32,280 bases of DNA from Deltaproteobacteria bacterium (GTDB lineage: Bacteria; Desulfobacterota; BSN033; UBA1163): NCBI GenBank assembly GCA_016875195.1, contig VGRY01000051.1:1-32280 (forward strand), in the 5' to 3' direction. Below are positions 23,842 to 32,084 of this stretch, piece by piece (the first letter of the stretch is position 1; the number at the start of each line of letters is the position of its first letter). The position numbers and the translations under genes are program-made. The notes under the pieces are model-generated. The model saw nothing but the letters and a program-made list of their open reading frames with translations. It was not told the origin of the DNA and did no database searches.

Positions 23842-25800
23842 AATTCTTTCAAGAGCGGCCATTCCCATCAGCTTGAGTATGTTCCCCATCACGATTTGGA
23901 ATGCCTTCACCAGGGAAAGCCTGAAGGTGCGTAAGTGATTGTCCTGAAGGTGGATGAATGGGGTCTGGGTTTCTGCTCCTGGATCAGGATGCTCGTAGAA
24001 ATTTGTAAAGGATGTGGCGAGATCAAAAGCATATTCGGTCAACTGGGACATCCTGAGGTTCTTTCCAGCTTTGACGACTACCGAATTGAATTTCGAAAGA
24101 ACCTCCATCAGATCCCTCTCCGTCTCAGTCAACTTGGCAGGAACAACCTCTTTTTCCCAGACAAACTCAATCTTTCTCTCTTCAGCCTTCCTCAAGATAC
24201 TGCAGGCCCGTGCATGGGCATATTCGAGATAGACCCCTGTATCTCCAGTGGTCTTGAGGGCTTCATCGAAATCGAAGATGATCTGACTCTCCAGCGTAAA
24301 TTTGAGAAGGTAATATCGTATGGCTGCTGTGGCCAGTGCGCTGGCAACACTCTCTTCGATGGGATGGTCCGCTTTCTCCACCACCTTCTTCTTCACCATC
24401 TCAATAAAATCCATTGCCTTCACGCCTGTCCCCGAACGGCCTGACATGGCGACCGATCTTTTCTCCTCAGTCTCTTCTGCCCCTAAAATACGGGCAGCCT
24501 GCAAAGAAAGATTGACTACTTCGTAGGCTAAATGGATCGACTGCTCTGCCTCCTTTTCGAATCCCATCTGACGGAGGCATTCGATCACTACCTTCTGTGG
24601 ATAACTCTGCCTGACATCAATGACATTGATTACCCTGTTCGCATGTCCAAACTGATGGTGTAGAAGATCGCATGGCTCCCCATCTCTGTCCGTTGTCCAG
24701 AGCACCCTTCCATCGGACTGCAGGCCCCAGCTGGCATATAGAAAATCTTTTTCAAGAAGACCAAACTTCCAGAGCTGATAAGCGATATCCTTACCTGTAT
24801 AGGTGACGCTTCCATTGGAGCGGATCAATATCTTATCTAAACTTTTAGCTCCATCGCTTGTCTCAACAATGCCGCCAAATGGCACGACCCAGCACCCTAC
24901 ATTCGGTCCTTCTGTTTCTAATCGAAGCGCTCCCCTCTTCTTAAGGAGTTCAAAGGTCTCCTGCCAGAAACCCTGGCGAATGATATCCGACTCCCAGTTG
25001 AGAAGCTCATAATAGATGTTCAGTGCCCCCACTGTTCCAAGATGGGCCTGAACAATCCTCTTTGATAACTCCTTGGCAAACGGGGCGACCGGATGTTCCC
25101 CTTTTTCGATTTGATGAAGAACCTCCTCCCTTTTTTCTTGAAGAGAAGGATTATTTTCAACCTCACCTTCAAATCGGGCATATAGGTCCCAGCAAAAATA
25201 GTCCAGAGGCTGATCTTCAGGAACCTTCGCCCAGATGGGCCTTAAATCGCCAGAACCTTCGTTAAAGAAAGGGGGATCGAGATAGAGAAAAGCAGTCACC
25301 ACATCGACCACCTGAACGCCTGTATCATCAATATAATTGCAAACTTCCGTAGGAAAACCTAACCATTGATGGACCCTTGCCACCGTATCCCCGAGGACCG
25401 AATTCCGGAGATGGCCAATATGCATGGCTTTGTTTGGATTGACGCTTGTATGTTCAATAAAAACTTTCTCGCTCTCAGGTGATAATGGTTTGCCGAAGGA
25501 TTCCCTTCGTTCAAAAACCTCAGAAACCAATTCCCTGGCCAGGTAAGGCCAATCGATTTTAAAATTAACATAACCAGGAGGAGTCAGGGTGACTTCCTGA
25601 ATATAGGGTGGGAGATTTGTCTCCAATTTCTTAACCACTTCTTTTGCAATCTCAAGCGGCGGACGCCGTTTCACCTTGGCAAGCGAGAGACAGATGGCGC
25701 TCGAAAGATCGCCCATCTCTCTCTTTGGAGGAACATTGAGGGGAATGTCTTCTGTCTCCAAAATCTCTTTTAATAATTCTGCTATTCCTTCACGGATCAT
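23839..25800 (-). CDS. argS: Arginyl-tRNA synthetase
   Basis: A class I aminoacyl-tRNA synthetase that charges tRNA-Arg with arginine. The 653-residue protein has the N-terminal additional domain (to about 110), then HTSVNPNKAMHIGHLRNSVLGD with HIGH at 127-130. The KMSKS-equivalent loop is MSGRSGTGVKAMDF (from Met452), as in the ArgS branch that lacks the canonical lysines. The C-terminal DALR anticodon-binding domain begins with TTGDTGVYLEYAHARACSILRKA. It is longer than E. coli ArgS (577 residues), mainly through insertions in the catalytic domain such as 170-215 (DPPFFNEGSGDLRPIWAKVPEDQP). AAGG 6 bases before the ATG is the RBS, and the promoter at 25830-25859 leaves a short leader. It is a housekeeping gene. 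Confidence 0.96.
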   Translation of the reverse strand: MIREGIAELLKEILETEDIPLNVPPKREMGDLSSAICLSLAKVKRRPPLEIAKEVVKKLETNLPPYIQEVTLTPPGYVNFKIDWPYLARELVSEVFERRESFGKPLSPESEKVFIEHTSVNPNKAMHIGHLRNSVLGDTVARVHQWLGFPTEVCNYIDDTGVQVVDVVTAFLYLDPPFFNEGSGDLRPIWAKVPEDQPLDYFCWDLYARFEGEVENNPSLQEKREEVLHQIEKGEHPVAPFAKELSKRIVQAHLGTVGALNIYYELLNWESDIIRQGFWQETFELLKKRGALRLETEGPNVGCWVVPFGGIVETSDGAKSLDKILIRSNGSVTYTGKDIAYQLWKFGLLEKDFLYASWGLQSDGRVLWTTDRDGEPCDLLHHQFGHANRVINVIDVRQSYPQKVVIECLRQMGFEKEAEQSIHLAYEVVNLSLQAARILGAEETEEKRSVAMSGRSGTGVKAMDFIEMVKKKVVEKADHPIEESVASALATAAIRYYLLKFTLESQIIFDFDEALKTTGDTGVYLEYAHARACSILRKAEERKIEFVWEKEVVPAKLTETERDLMEVLSKFNSVVVKAGKNLRMSQLTEYAFDLATSFTNFYEHPDPGAETQTPFIHLQDNHLRTFRLSLVKAFQIVMGNILKLMGMAALERI

Positions 25801-25829
25801 TCTTTACCTTTGCCTTCCGTTTTGTTCCA

Positions 25830-25859
25830 ATTATGATGAAGATAGGGAGGAAAAGTCAA
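25830..25859 (-). promoter_or_regulatory. argS: Sigma-70-type promoter of argS
   Basis: On the minus strand TTGACT (25859-25854) is followed after 18 bases by CATAAT (25835-25830). Transcription would start about 20 bases before the argS ATG. Its -35 box lies 12 bases from that of the divergent promoter at 25872. Confidence 0.55.
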
Positions 25860-25871
25860 CCCTTCATAAAA

Positions 25872-25901
25872 TTGACAGCCTAAAAGGCAAAAGGATATAA
25901 T
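25872..25901 (+). promoter_or_regulatory. Near-consensus sigma-70 promoter of the sugar-acid operon
   Basis: Perfect TTGACA (25872-25877) and perfect TATAAT (25896-25901) with an 18-base spacer. Transcription would start near 25908, giving an unusually long leader of about 180 bases before the isomerase ATG at 26090. Confidence 0.7.
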
Positions 25902-25939
25902 CTCGGTCAAATTCTTCACATAATATCTGATATTTCATA

Positions 25940-26016
25940 GGCCTGTCATCCTGAACTTGTTTCAGGATCTCATAGAGATGGGAAAAATGAGATGCTGAAC
26001 TAAATTCAGCATGACA
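25940..26016. repeat. Paired 26-base palindromes in the leader
   Basis: GTCATCCTGAACTTGTTTCA... (from 25946) and AGATGCTGAACTAAATTCAG... (from 25990) are the same two palindromes found in the composite blocks at 12354 and 22687, without the flanking CCCCG/CGGGG hairpins. They lie inside the transcribed leader of the isomerase operon and would form two hairpins. Confidence 0.75.
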
Positions 26017-26043
26017 CTGTTCATTCTCAAATGTTAGAGGCAA

Positions 26044-26069
26044 ATTCTCACATTTCCATGTGTGAGAAT
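26044..26069. promoter_or_regulatory. Perfect palindrome next to the RBS (operator or RNA hairpin)
   Basis: ATTCTCACA (26044-26052) is perfectly complementary to TGTGAGAAT (26061-26069), with an 8-base centre. It ends 8 bases before the G-rich ribosome binding site of the isomerase gene. A related half-site (ATTCTCAAATG) occurs at 26022-26032. It does not occur elsewhere in the window as a repeat, so a gene-specific control site is plausible. Confidence 0.45.
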
Positions 26070-26089
26070 CTAAAAAAGGGGGGTTCAAC

Positions 26090-27103
26090 ATGGAAAGCAC
26101 CGTGAAGAAATATGCCAATCGGATTGAAATGAACCGGGTAAATCCGCATATTCGTTACAATGGAAAGAAAAGCGGACTCATTCTGGACCCGTTAAGAGAT
26201 GAGGTTCCTCTCCAGATCTTAGGATTCGGGATTTATCAGCTCAAATCCGATTTCGTCACAAAAAAGACGAAAGAGAAGGAGATGGTCCTTGTTCCTCAGG
26301 ATGGAAGGTTTGAGATAGAAGTCAATGGAAAGATATTTTCCGGTGAGAGAAAAGGCGGCCCCTTCTCCTTTGGGCCTGGCCAATCCAATGCCTCTGCCCT
26401 CTATGTACCTTGTAATTCAAGGGTGCAGCTTAGAGGAAAGGGGGAAATCGCTTTTTTCGAAGCCCCTGCCCTCAAAGAAAAGCCTCCCTTCTATCTTTCA
26501 CCTCAGGAAGCGAAAGTCGTATCCAGAGGAAACTGGATCTGGCGAAGGGATATCACACCCTTGATCAGCCCAAAGGATGCAAGTTCAAATCTGGTTGTTG
26601 GAGAAACTTATAGCCCTCCGGGCTTCTGGTCGGGCACTCCACTTCATCAGCACGATAAAGATCAGTTTCAATCAGGTGAATCAGATCATGAAGAGGTCTA
26701 TTACCACCGGTTCAACTTAAAGAAGAATCCGAGGGACCAATTTGGACCCTACGGAGTTCAAATCCTGATGGATGGAAAGAGAATGAGCAAAGCTTATCTG
26801 ATCGGAGAGAAAAGCATCTTCGCCATTCCAGGGGGGTGTCATCCAGTCGTTGCCTCTCCTGTTTCCGAGCTTCTCTACTTGTGGGGTCTGGCTGGAAAGG
26901 GTGAGGAACTGGCTATGAGGGATATCCCAGAGTTCATCCATCTTAAGTCGTTCGAAGAAATTTTTAAAACTTTGGATGAGGGCCGGAAGAAGGTCCTTCC
27001 CAAAGAGGAGGTCGATAGAATGTGCGAACCTTACTCTTTCACAGATGAACAGCAATATCTCTTAATAACTATGCTTAAAGAGAAAGGATACGACGTTGCT
27101 TGA
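26090..27103 (+). CDS. IolB/KduI-like sugar-acid isomerase
   Basis: A 337-residue bicupin protein of the IolB (5-deoxy-glucuronate isomerase) / KduI superfamily. These enzymes interconvert aldose- and ketose-type uronic acids using a metal held by three His and one Glu. Candidate ligands are visible: His186 and His188 in TPLHQHD, Glu201 or Glu202 in HEEVYYHRF, and His251 in GGCHPV. The end LYLWGLAGKGEE parallels the IolB terminus. Length is somewhat above the 270 or so of IolB, with a longer N-terminal cupin (to about 130). The G-rich RBS is 6 bases upstream. Its stop overlaps the TTG start of the next gene by 8 bases. Identity to true IolB is only moderate by eye, so the substrate may differ. 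Confidence 0.82.
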   Translation: MESTVKKYANRIEMNRVNPHIRYNGKKSGLILDPLRDEVPLQILGFGIYQLKSDFVTKKTKEKEMVLVPQDGRFEIEVNGKIFSGERKGGPFSFGPGQSNASALYVPCNSRVQLRGKGEIAFFEAPALKEKPPFYLSPQEAKVVSRGNWIWRRDITPLISPKDASSNLVVGETYSPPGFWSGTPLHQHDKDQFQSGESDHEEVYYHRFNLKKNPRDQFGPYGVQILMDGKRMSKAYLIGEKSIFAIPGGCHPVVASPVSELLYLWGLAGKGEELAMRDIPEFIHLKSFEEIFKTLDEGRKKVLPKEEVDRMCEPYSFTDEQQYLLITMLKEKGYDVA

Positions 27104-28628
27104 ATCGAGCCATATACCCGCTCCCGGAGATATTCAAAAATTCTTTCAGGTTTTCAACATTGACCTGCAAAAGGTCTATCTCCCCTCTTTCCGTTTACAG
27201 AATGGATTGTATTATGGATTGATTCGAACCGGCGATGGTAAAAAACTGGGGGTCATCGGGGAAAAGGAAGCTCTCCTCAAAGATCCTTTTTCTGGAAAAA
27301 TACTTAATCACTCACCCTCTCTCAAGCTATGCGATCTCTTCCTTGAAAATACCCTCGTTTTAATGGAACTCTTTCCATTTACCAGGCCGGTTTCGGTGTT
27401 GAGTTTCCCGGCTACCATAGGAACCGGAGATCGTCTCGGTCTGGCCACTCCAGGCCATCTCCGCTCAGTCAGGAAATTTAGCGCTCGGCCTGTTCTGGCT
27501 CAACAGTCGATTCGCGAGAATAACCAGACCGGTAGAAACTTTAAAGAGGTCATTGCAGATGCGGCCTGGTCTGTCTTCCAGGAAAACTATCAGAATGGCT
27601 ACGGAGCGGACGGAGACCATCTGAAATCCCTGGATGAGGTGGCACTGGCTCTTGATGCAGGCGTCTCCATGATCACACTGGATCTTTCTGAGAAATTGAA
27701 TTTCGAAGCTCTTTCCATGCCAAGCGAAGTGATTCAACGAAAATTCAAAGAGGAGATCGATCCTGGCGACGCAACCGTTCTTCTCCATCTCTTTCTGGAC
27801 AAAGAATTCACATTCAGAGGTTCCAGGGGCGACCTTTCTATCCGTTTTTCAGAGGAAGAGGTGAGGAGAAATGTCCTTCTCTTTGATCAGGCGATTGACT
27901 TTTCCGAAGAGGTCTATCAACTGATCATGAAACGGACAAATCAAAAGCCTCTGATCGATTTTGAAATATCCATTGACGAAATCCCCTTCCCCACTCCTCC
28001 AGAGACCCATCTCTTTCTGATGATTGTCCTTCGCCATCGAGGGGTACGGATCGACTCGCTCGCTCCCAGGTTCATCGGAGAGTTTCAAAAAGGGATTGAC
28101 TATCGCGGGGATGTTCAAACCTTCAAAAAACAGTTTTACCACCACGTCCTCATCGCAGGGCATTATGGAAACTATAAACTCTCCATCCATTCGGGAAGCG
28201 ATAAGTTTTCCATCTTCCCCCACGTTGGAGAGATCGCTGAAGGAAAAGTCCATCTTAAAACAGCAGGGACAAGCTGGCTTGAAGCAGTGCGCCTCATCAG
28301 TCTGAAAGATCCTTCTCTCTATCGAGAGATGCATCAAAAAGCTCTCTCCTCATTCGGGGAAGCCACCAAACACTATCATGTGACAACAGACCTCTCCTCA
28401 ATCCCTTCGATCGGGTCCCTTTCTGACCTTGAACTTCCATGCTTCCTGGACCAGGAAAACTCGAGGCAGCTTCTTCATATCACCTACGGCTTTTTACTGA
28501 GGAGTGACCTGAGAGAATGGATGTTTAGCACCCTGATCCAATATGAAGAGGATTACACCTCTCTTTTAGAAAAACATATTGATAAACATTTGAACTCCCT
28601 TGGAATAGAAAGGAGAAAGTCAGAATGA
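27096..28628 (+). CDS. UxaE (tagaturonate epimerase)-like protein
   Basis: A 510-residue homologue of UxaE, the metal-dependent enzyme that interconverts D-tagaturonate and D-fructuronate in Thermotoga-type hexuronate catabolism. Family signatures are QTGRNFKEVIADAAW, the metal-site motif GADGDHLK (170-177), the GHYGNYKLSIHSGSDKFSIFP block with His356, His365 and Asp369, and HLKTAGTSWLEAVR from His386. It starts at TTG 27096, inside the end of the isomerase gene, with AAAGGA 8 bases upstream; no ATG gives a complete N-terminus. The stop shares ATGA with the next gene. Full family length and conserved motifs argue for an active epimerase on a keto-sugar acid, but the context lacks the usual uronate genes (UxaC, UxaB, KdgK, KdgA). 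Confidence 0.82.
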   Translation: MLESSHIPAPGDIQKFFQVFNIDLQKVYLPSFRLQNGLYYGLIRTGDGKKLGVIGEKEALLKDPFSGKILNHSPSLKLCDLFLENTLVLMELFPFTRPVSVLSFPATIGTGDRLGLATPGHLRSVRKFSARPVLAQQSIRENNQTGRNFKEVIADAAWSVFQENYQNGYGADGDHLKSLDEVALALDAGVSMITLDLSEKLNFEALSMPSEVIQRKFKEEIDPGDATVLLHLFLDKEFTFRGSRGDLSIRFSEEEVRRNVLLFDQAIDFSEEVYQLIMKRTNQKPLIDFEISIDEIPFPTPPETHLFLMIVLRHRGVRIDSLAPRFIGEFQKGIDYRGDVQTFKKQFYHHVLIAGHYGNYKLSIHSGSDKFSIFPHVGEIAEGKVHLKTAGTSWLEAVRLISLKDPSLYREMHQKALSSFGEATKHYHVTTDLSSIPSIGSLSDLELPCFLDQENSRQLLHITYGFLLRSDLREWMFSTLIQYEEDYTSLLEKHIDKHLNSLGIERRKSE

Positions 28629-30760
28629 AAAAAGGTTCACGCGCAAGCATTGAACAGATCGTTGAATCAAGTCTTCCTCAGCCACTTTCGATTAAAGAAA
28701 GACCGCCTCTGCTGGATGATCATGTCAACCATCTCTATTCCCTTGTCCAGTGGGGTCAGACAACCCTGGCTTCCGACCATCTCCTCTTTCCTGAAATCAA
28801 TGGAAGATTATATGAAACCGTGGGGGGGTTCATCAGAAGATTGAACCTCCTGTTCTTCAACTCCCGACCCGTTCCTGATGAACCGATAGAAACGTTTCAA
28901 CAAAAAGTTTATCTCAGGCAATACTCCTATGAGTTCATGTTAGAAACGGCGCTCAACTTCTATGGTCTCGAAAGCCGTTGGCTCAACGATAAAGAAAAGG
29001 CCGACTCTCTCGACTGCATTCTCAATACCCTTCAGGAATGGGAGAATCGAGAAAGAGTTGAGGGAGGGAGTTCCATTGCAGAGGCCGTGATCTCAAAATG
29101 GCTTACAAAGATGAAGAGGGTCCAGAAGGGAAGCAGTATGGCTGCCAAGGCAGCTCTCCGTATCGAAGAGGGAATCGATTTTAAGAAGAACCTCTTCACC
29201 CAATTCCTGCTGAAAGCAGAGAAGGAGATCAAAGAGAACGTTTACTACCGTATGGTAAAAGAGGGGTTCTGTAAGTTCGGAAATGACTATGCCATAGGCT
29301 TGCGGTGGCTCAGACACTTGGGCTTCGAACAGGTCTCCACCAACCCTGTTCTGGCTGCCAGAGCTTACCAGGATGAGCCTTTCTTGACCACGCTCTTTCT
29401 CGATCAGATTAAGCGGCATCCCGATTTTAAGCGCTGGTCTGCCAAACCCTCTCAATACGGAGATGAGATAACGCTTTACGCAACACTGCTTGCCCTCTGG
29501 GATAATCTCCATGTCTTTCGTCCCATCTTTTTCAACCTCCGAGAGACCTCCGGAGGCGGTGTCGTCAGTTTTCAACTCAATCCAAATATTGCACACCTCG
29601 TTGACGAATCCATCCGGGATGTATTTACAGCCTTCTCCCTTGCCTCAGATAACCTCGACCTCTATGACCAGTATCTACTGGCCGGATATCAAATGGACGG
29701 TTGGAAAGGGAGGCCCAATCTCGTCATCAAGGTGGCAGCTACAACCCCTGCCGCAAGAGTCATCACTCGAACGATCAACTCCTTCGGTTTCGGGTCAAAT
29801 ATCACGGTCGATTACAGCGTCAGCCAGGAGGCGACACTCATCCTGGAAGAGATGGATGGAATGGCTGAAGCAGTCAAAAAGGGAATCCAGCCCACACAGC
29901 TCTATATGACCAACATGGGTGGGCGCCTTGAGAGCCACCTGAGAGAGGTTAAGCTTGAAGAGTTTTTTAAGGAATTAAAAACAAAAATTGGTGAAAAGAA
30001 AGCCATTCAAAAGATTGAAAACCTCTCTGAAACAAACGGAACAAAAGAGAAAGTCTCCGCTGCAAAGGGTTATGAAGAAAAGGTCCTGGCGGCAACACGA
30101 TTCGCACATGGTCAAAAGACCTTAAACGACCCCATCTTCAACGCTCTGGGAGAAGTTGCCTCTAAAGAGTTGCTTCAGAAGTGGGAAGACGGAATCGGAA
30201 AATCAGGGACATTGGTAGCAAGAAGAGTCTGGTCGCTCTTCTTTTCTGATGAGAACCGGAAAAAATGGATCGCTTACTTAATGAATAGAAAAGGAGTAAC
30301 TCAATCTCAGGCACGTCTCATCATGGACCGCATTCACTACCTTCCTGCCTCTAAAAGGAAACCTTTTGATACCTACTGGACCCTCACCTCCCGTAACCTC
30401 GTCCATACTGAATTTCCAGATCACCAGGAGAATGTGAGAAAAATGGCCGAAACTCCACAGTTCGACCTGAAAGGGTTTGAAGAATCTATCTCAGGTTCTT
30501 TTTCAAAGGAGGTCCTCGATCTTCTCAATCAGATGGAGGATTTTCGAAAGGCTTACGCGATCAATGCGGAGCTGGCTGAGGTGTTTAAAGAGGCAGGAAT
30601 TTCAGGGGAGTTTGGTTTTGGAGGTTTGACTCCTTCCGATTGGCCGAAATTCGGCCCCGTTCAAAAGACCCTCTCCGAATTTAAAGGGGCCTATGACGGA
30701 TTTCAGAAAGAAATGGTTTCGCTAATTAAAAAGGACCGCACCACAAAGAAAAAACCTTAA
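28625..30760 (+). CDS. Transaldolase-like protein, 711 residues
   Basis: A long protein with a transaldolase-like barrel in its centre. STNPVLAARAY (Thr239, Asn240, Pro241) matches the TTNP strand of transaldolases. NLVIKVAATTPAARV places Lys369 where the Schiff-base lysine lies, and GSNITVDYSVSQEA parallels the next strand (N-x-T-L-x-FS-x-x-QA). The first 220 residues and the last 240 are helical and not part of the standard 220-330-residue transaldolases; I do not recognise them. It may act as an aldolase or transaldolase that splits a keto-sugar or keto-acid produced by the two upstream enzymes. The ATG overlaps the previous stop by 4 bases. No T-run terminator follows, but a dispersed hairpin lies at 30812. 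Confidence 0.72.
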   Translation: MKKGSRASIEQIVESSLPQPLSIKERPPLLDDHVNHLYSLVQWGQTTLASDHLLFPEINGRLYETVGGFIRRLNLLFFNSRPVPDEPIETFQQKVYLRQYSYEFMLETALNFYGLESRWLNDKEKADSLDCILNTLQEWENRERVEGGSSIAEAVISKWLTKMKRVQKGSSMAAKAALRIEEGIDFKKNLFTQFLLKAEKEIKENVYYRMVKEGFCKFGNDYAIGLRWLRHLGFEQVSTNPVLAARAYQDEPFLTTLFLDQIKRHPDFKRWSAKPSQYGDEITLYATLLALWDNLHVFRPIFFNLRETSGGGVVSFQLNPNIAHLVDESIRDVFTAFSLASDNLDLYDQYLLAGYQMDGWKGRPNLVIKVAATTPAARVITRTINSFGFGSNITVDYSVSQEATLILEEMDGMAEAVKKGIQPTQLYMTNMGGRLESHLREVKLEEFFKELKTKIGEKKAIQKIENLSETNGTKEKVSAAKGYEEKVLAATRFAHGQKTLNDPIFNALGEVASKELLQKWEDGIGKSGTLVARRVWSLFFSDENRKKWIAYLMNRKGVTQSQARLIMDRIHYLPASKRKPFDTYWTLTSRNLVHTEFPDHQENVRKMAETPQFDLKGFEESISGSFSKEVLDLLNQMEDFRKAYAINAELAEVFKEAGISGEFGFGGLTPSDWPKFGPVQKTLSEFKGAYDGFQKEMVSLIKKDRTTKKKP

Positions 30761-30811
30761 CCGGGACACTTTCCATAACTCCCCCTCCCTCTCAATAATA
30801 ACCCCACCCAT

Positions 30812-30834
30812 CCTCCCCTTACATTAAGGGGAGG
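30812..30834. repeat. CCTCCCC/GGGGAGG hairpin repeat
   Basis: CCTCCCCTTACATTAAGGGG and onward forms a strong stem between the convergent transaldolase-like and oxidoreductase genes. C-rich (30781-30791) and G-rich (30835-30857) flanks extend it. It is the same family as 1645, 12583 and 19573 and may act as a two-way terminator here. Confidence 0.65.
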
Positions 30835-30890
30835 TGAGGAGGGGTTAAGAGGGGGGAAAGCATCTACGCGAAAGCCGGATGAACCAACTT

Positions 30891-32084
30891 TTATTTCGAA
30901 GAATTGAGTTGGATTCTCTGCCCTTTTTCGGCTGAAAGATAGGCAGCATAGACCACTTCCATCGTGTCTTCTGCCAGTTTTAGTCCTGACAAGGGTTCTT
31001 TACCCTGACGGATGCTATCAATGAAATCCTCCAGTTCCTGTGGAAAACCCCTCATCCAGTCCTCATCCGGGCTAGCAAAGTTCCATCCTGCCTTCGTCTC
31101 GAGTTTTTCTGAAATATACTCGTCTCCGAGGATTTTCGGATCCGGAGCATAGACCTCAACCGCATTGTTTGGGTTAATATTGGCAAAAGCAACCGCATTC
31201 GAGAGATAGACCTGCATGTTGTTACGGGTCCCACCCAGAACTCCATCTGAAGAAAAGATGGATGCTTTTGAGTTGTCCTCGAACGTGATGATGAGGGCAG
31301 ACCAGTCTTCCACATCCTCCCATGTATTGACCAACCATTTCTTTTGTTCCTTTTGAAATGAGGGAATCCGTGTATGCTGTCCAACCTCTGCGGTAATGAA
31401 TTTTGGGCGAATGGGTTTCCCATCCCTCAACTGTCCTTCAAAATATTTCAGATGAAGAGCAGCGCCAATGGGATGGCAACCTAAGCGAAGCAGAGCTCCA
31501 CCACCGGAGGTCTTCCATTTTCGTGAATAAGCAGCATGCGATCCAGAATGGCTTTCTTCGGCCCGGATGTCCATGATGGTTCCGCCGGTCACCCTCACAA
31601 TTCTTTTAATCTTTTCAACGGAAGGCGCATAGACCCAATCCTCAGCATAATTAAAGAGGATACGGTTCTTTTCGATTGCCTTTCTAATCCTGGCGCAACT
31701 CTCCATCGCACTTCGAAGCATCACTTCTTTGGATACCCGGAAGCCGATATCTTCACCTTCAACGTCCTCCCCGAAGTATCCGGTCAGAGGTTTCTCGCAG
31801 ATGATATGTTTTCCTGCCTCCGCCGAAGTGATGATCATCTCCTCATGGAGATTGGTCGGGATGCAGAGATCGATCGCATCGATATCCTTCCTCTCCAGGA
31901 GCTTTCGGTAGTCCGTATAGACGGACGGAATGTTGAATGCCTTTGCTGCCATTTGAGCGTTCTTTTCCGTCCTTGAGGCGATCCCCAGAATTTCCATCTT
32001 GGAGCCTCTCAGCTTTGAATAGTTGTTTAGATGAAGGTGGGCAGCAAATTGTGAACCTACAATTCCGACTCGAACCTTATCCAT
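30891..32084 (-). CDS. Gfo/Idh/MocA-family oxidoreductase
   Basis: A 397-residue NAD(P)-dependent sugar or inositol dehydrogenase-like protein. The N-terminal Rossmann fold has GIVGSQFA (7-14). The ICEKPL motif (Lys98) is the family's conserved catalytic/cofactor-contact site. The C-terminal half shows GGGALLRLGCHPIGAAL in place of the usual GG-x-L-x-D-x-G-x-H segment, so the frequent Asp is replaced by Arg and the His is kept. An insertion, GYFGEDVEGEDIGFRVSKEV (about 102-121), follows EKPL. AAGGAGGAG 7 bases before the ATG is a strong RBS. It converges on the IolB-UxaE-transaldolase operon. A role in the same pathway, for example oxidising a sugar to the acid that the isomerase accepts, is inference. 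Confidence 0.88.
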   Translation of the reverse strand: MDKVRVGIVGSQFAAHLHLNNYSKLRGSKMEILGIASRTEKNAQMAAKAFNIPSVYTDYRKLLERKDIDAIDLCIPTNLHEEMIITSAEAGKHIICEKPLTGYFGEDVEGEDIGFRVSKEVMLRSAMESCARIRKAIEKNRILFNYAEDWVYAPSVEKIKRIVRVTGGTIMDIRAEESHSGSHAAYSRKWKTSGGGALLRLGCHPIGAALHLKYFEGQLRDGKPIRPKFITAEVGQHTRIPSFQKEQKKWLVNTWEDVEDWSALIITFEDNSKASIFSSDGVLGGTRNNMQVYLSNAVAFANINPNNAVEVYAPDPKILGDEYISEKLETKAGWNFASPDEDWMRGFPQELEDFIDSIRQGKEPLSGLKLAEDTMEVVYAAYLSAEKGQRIQLNSSK

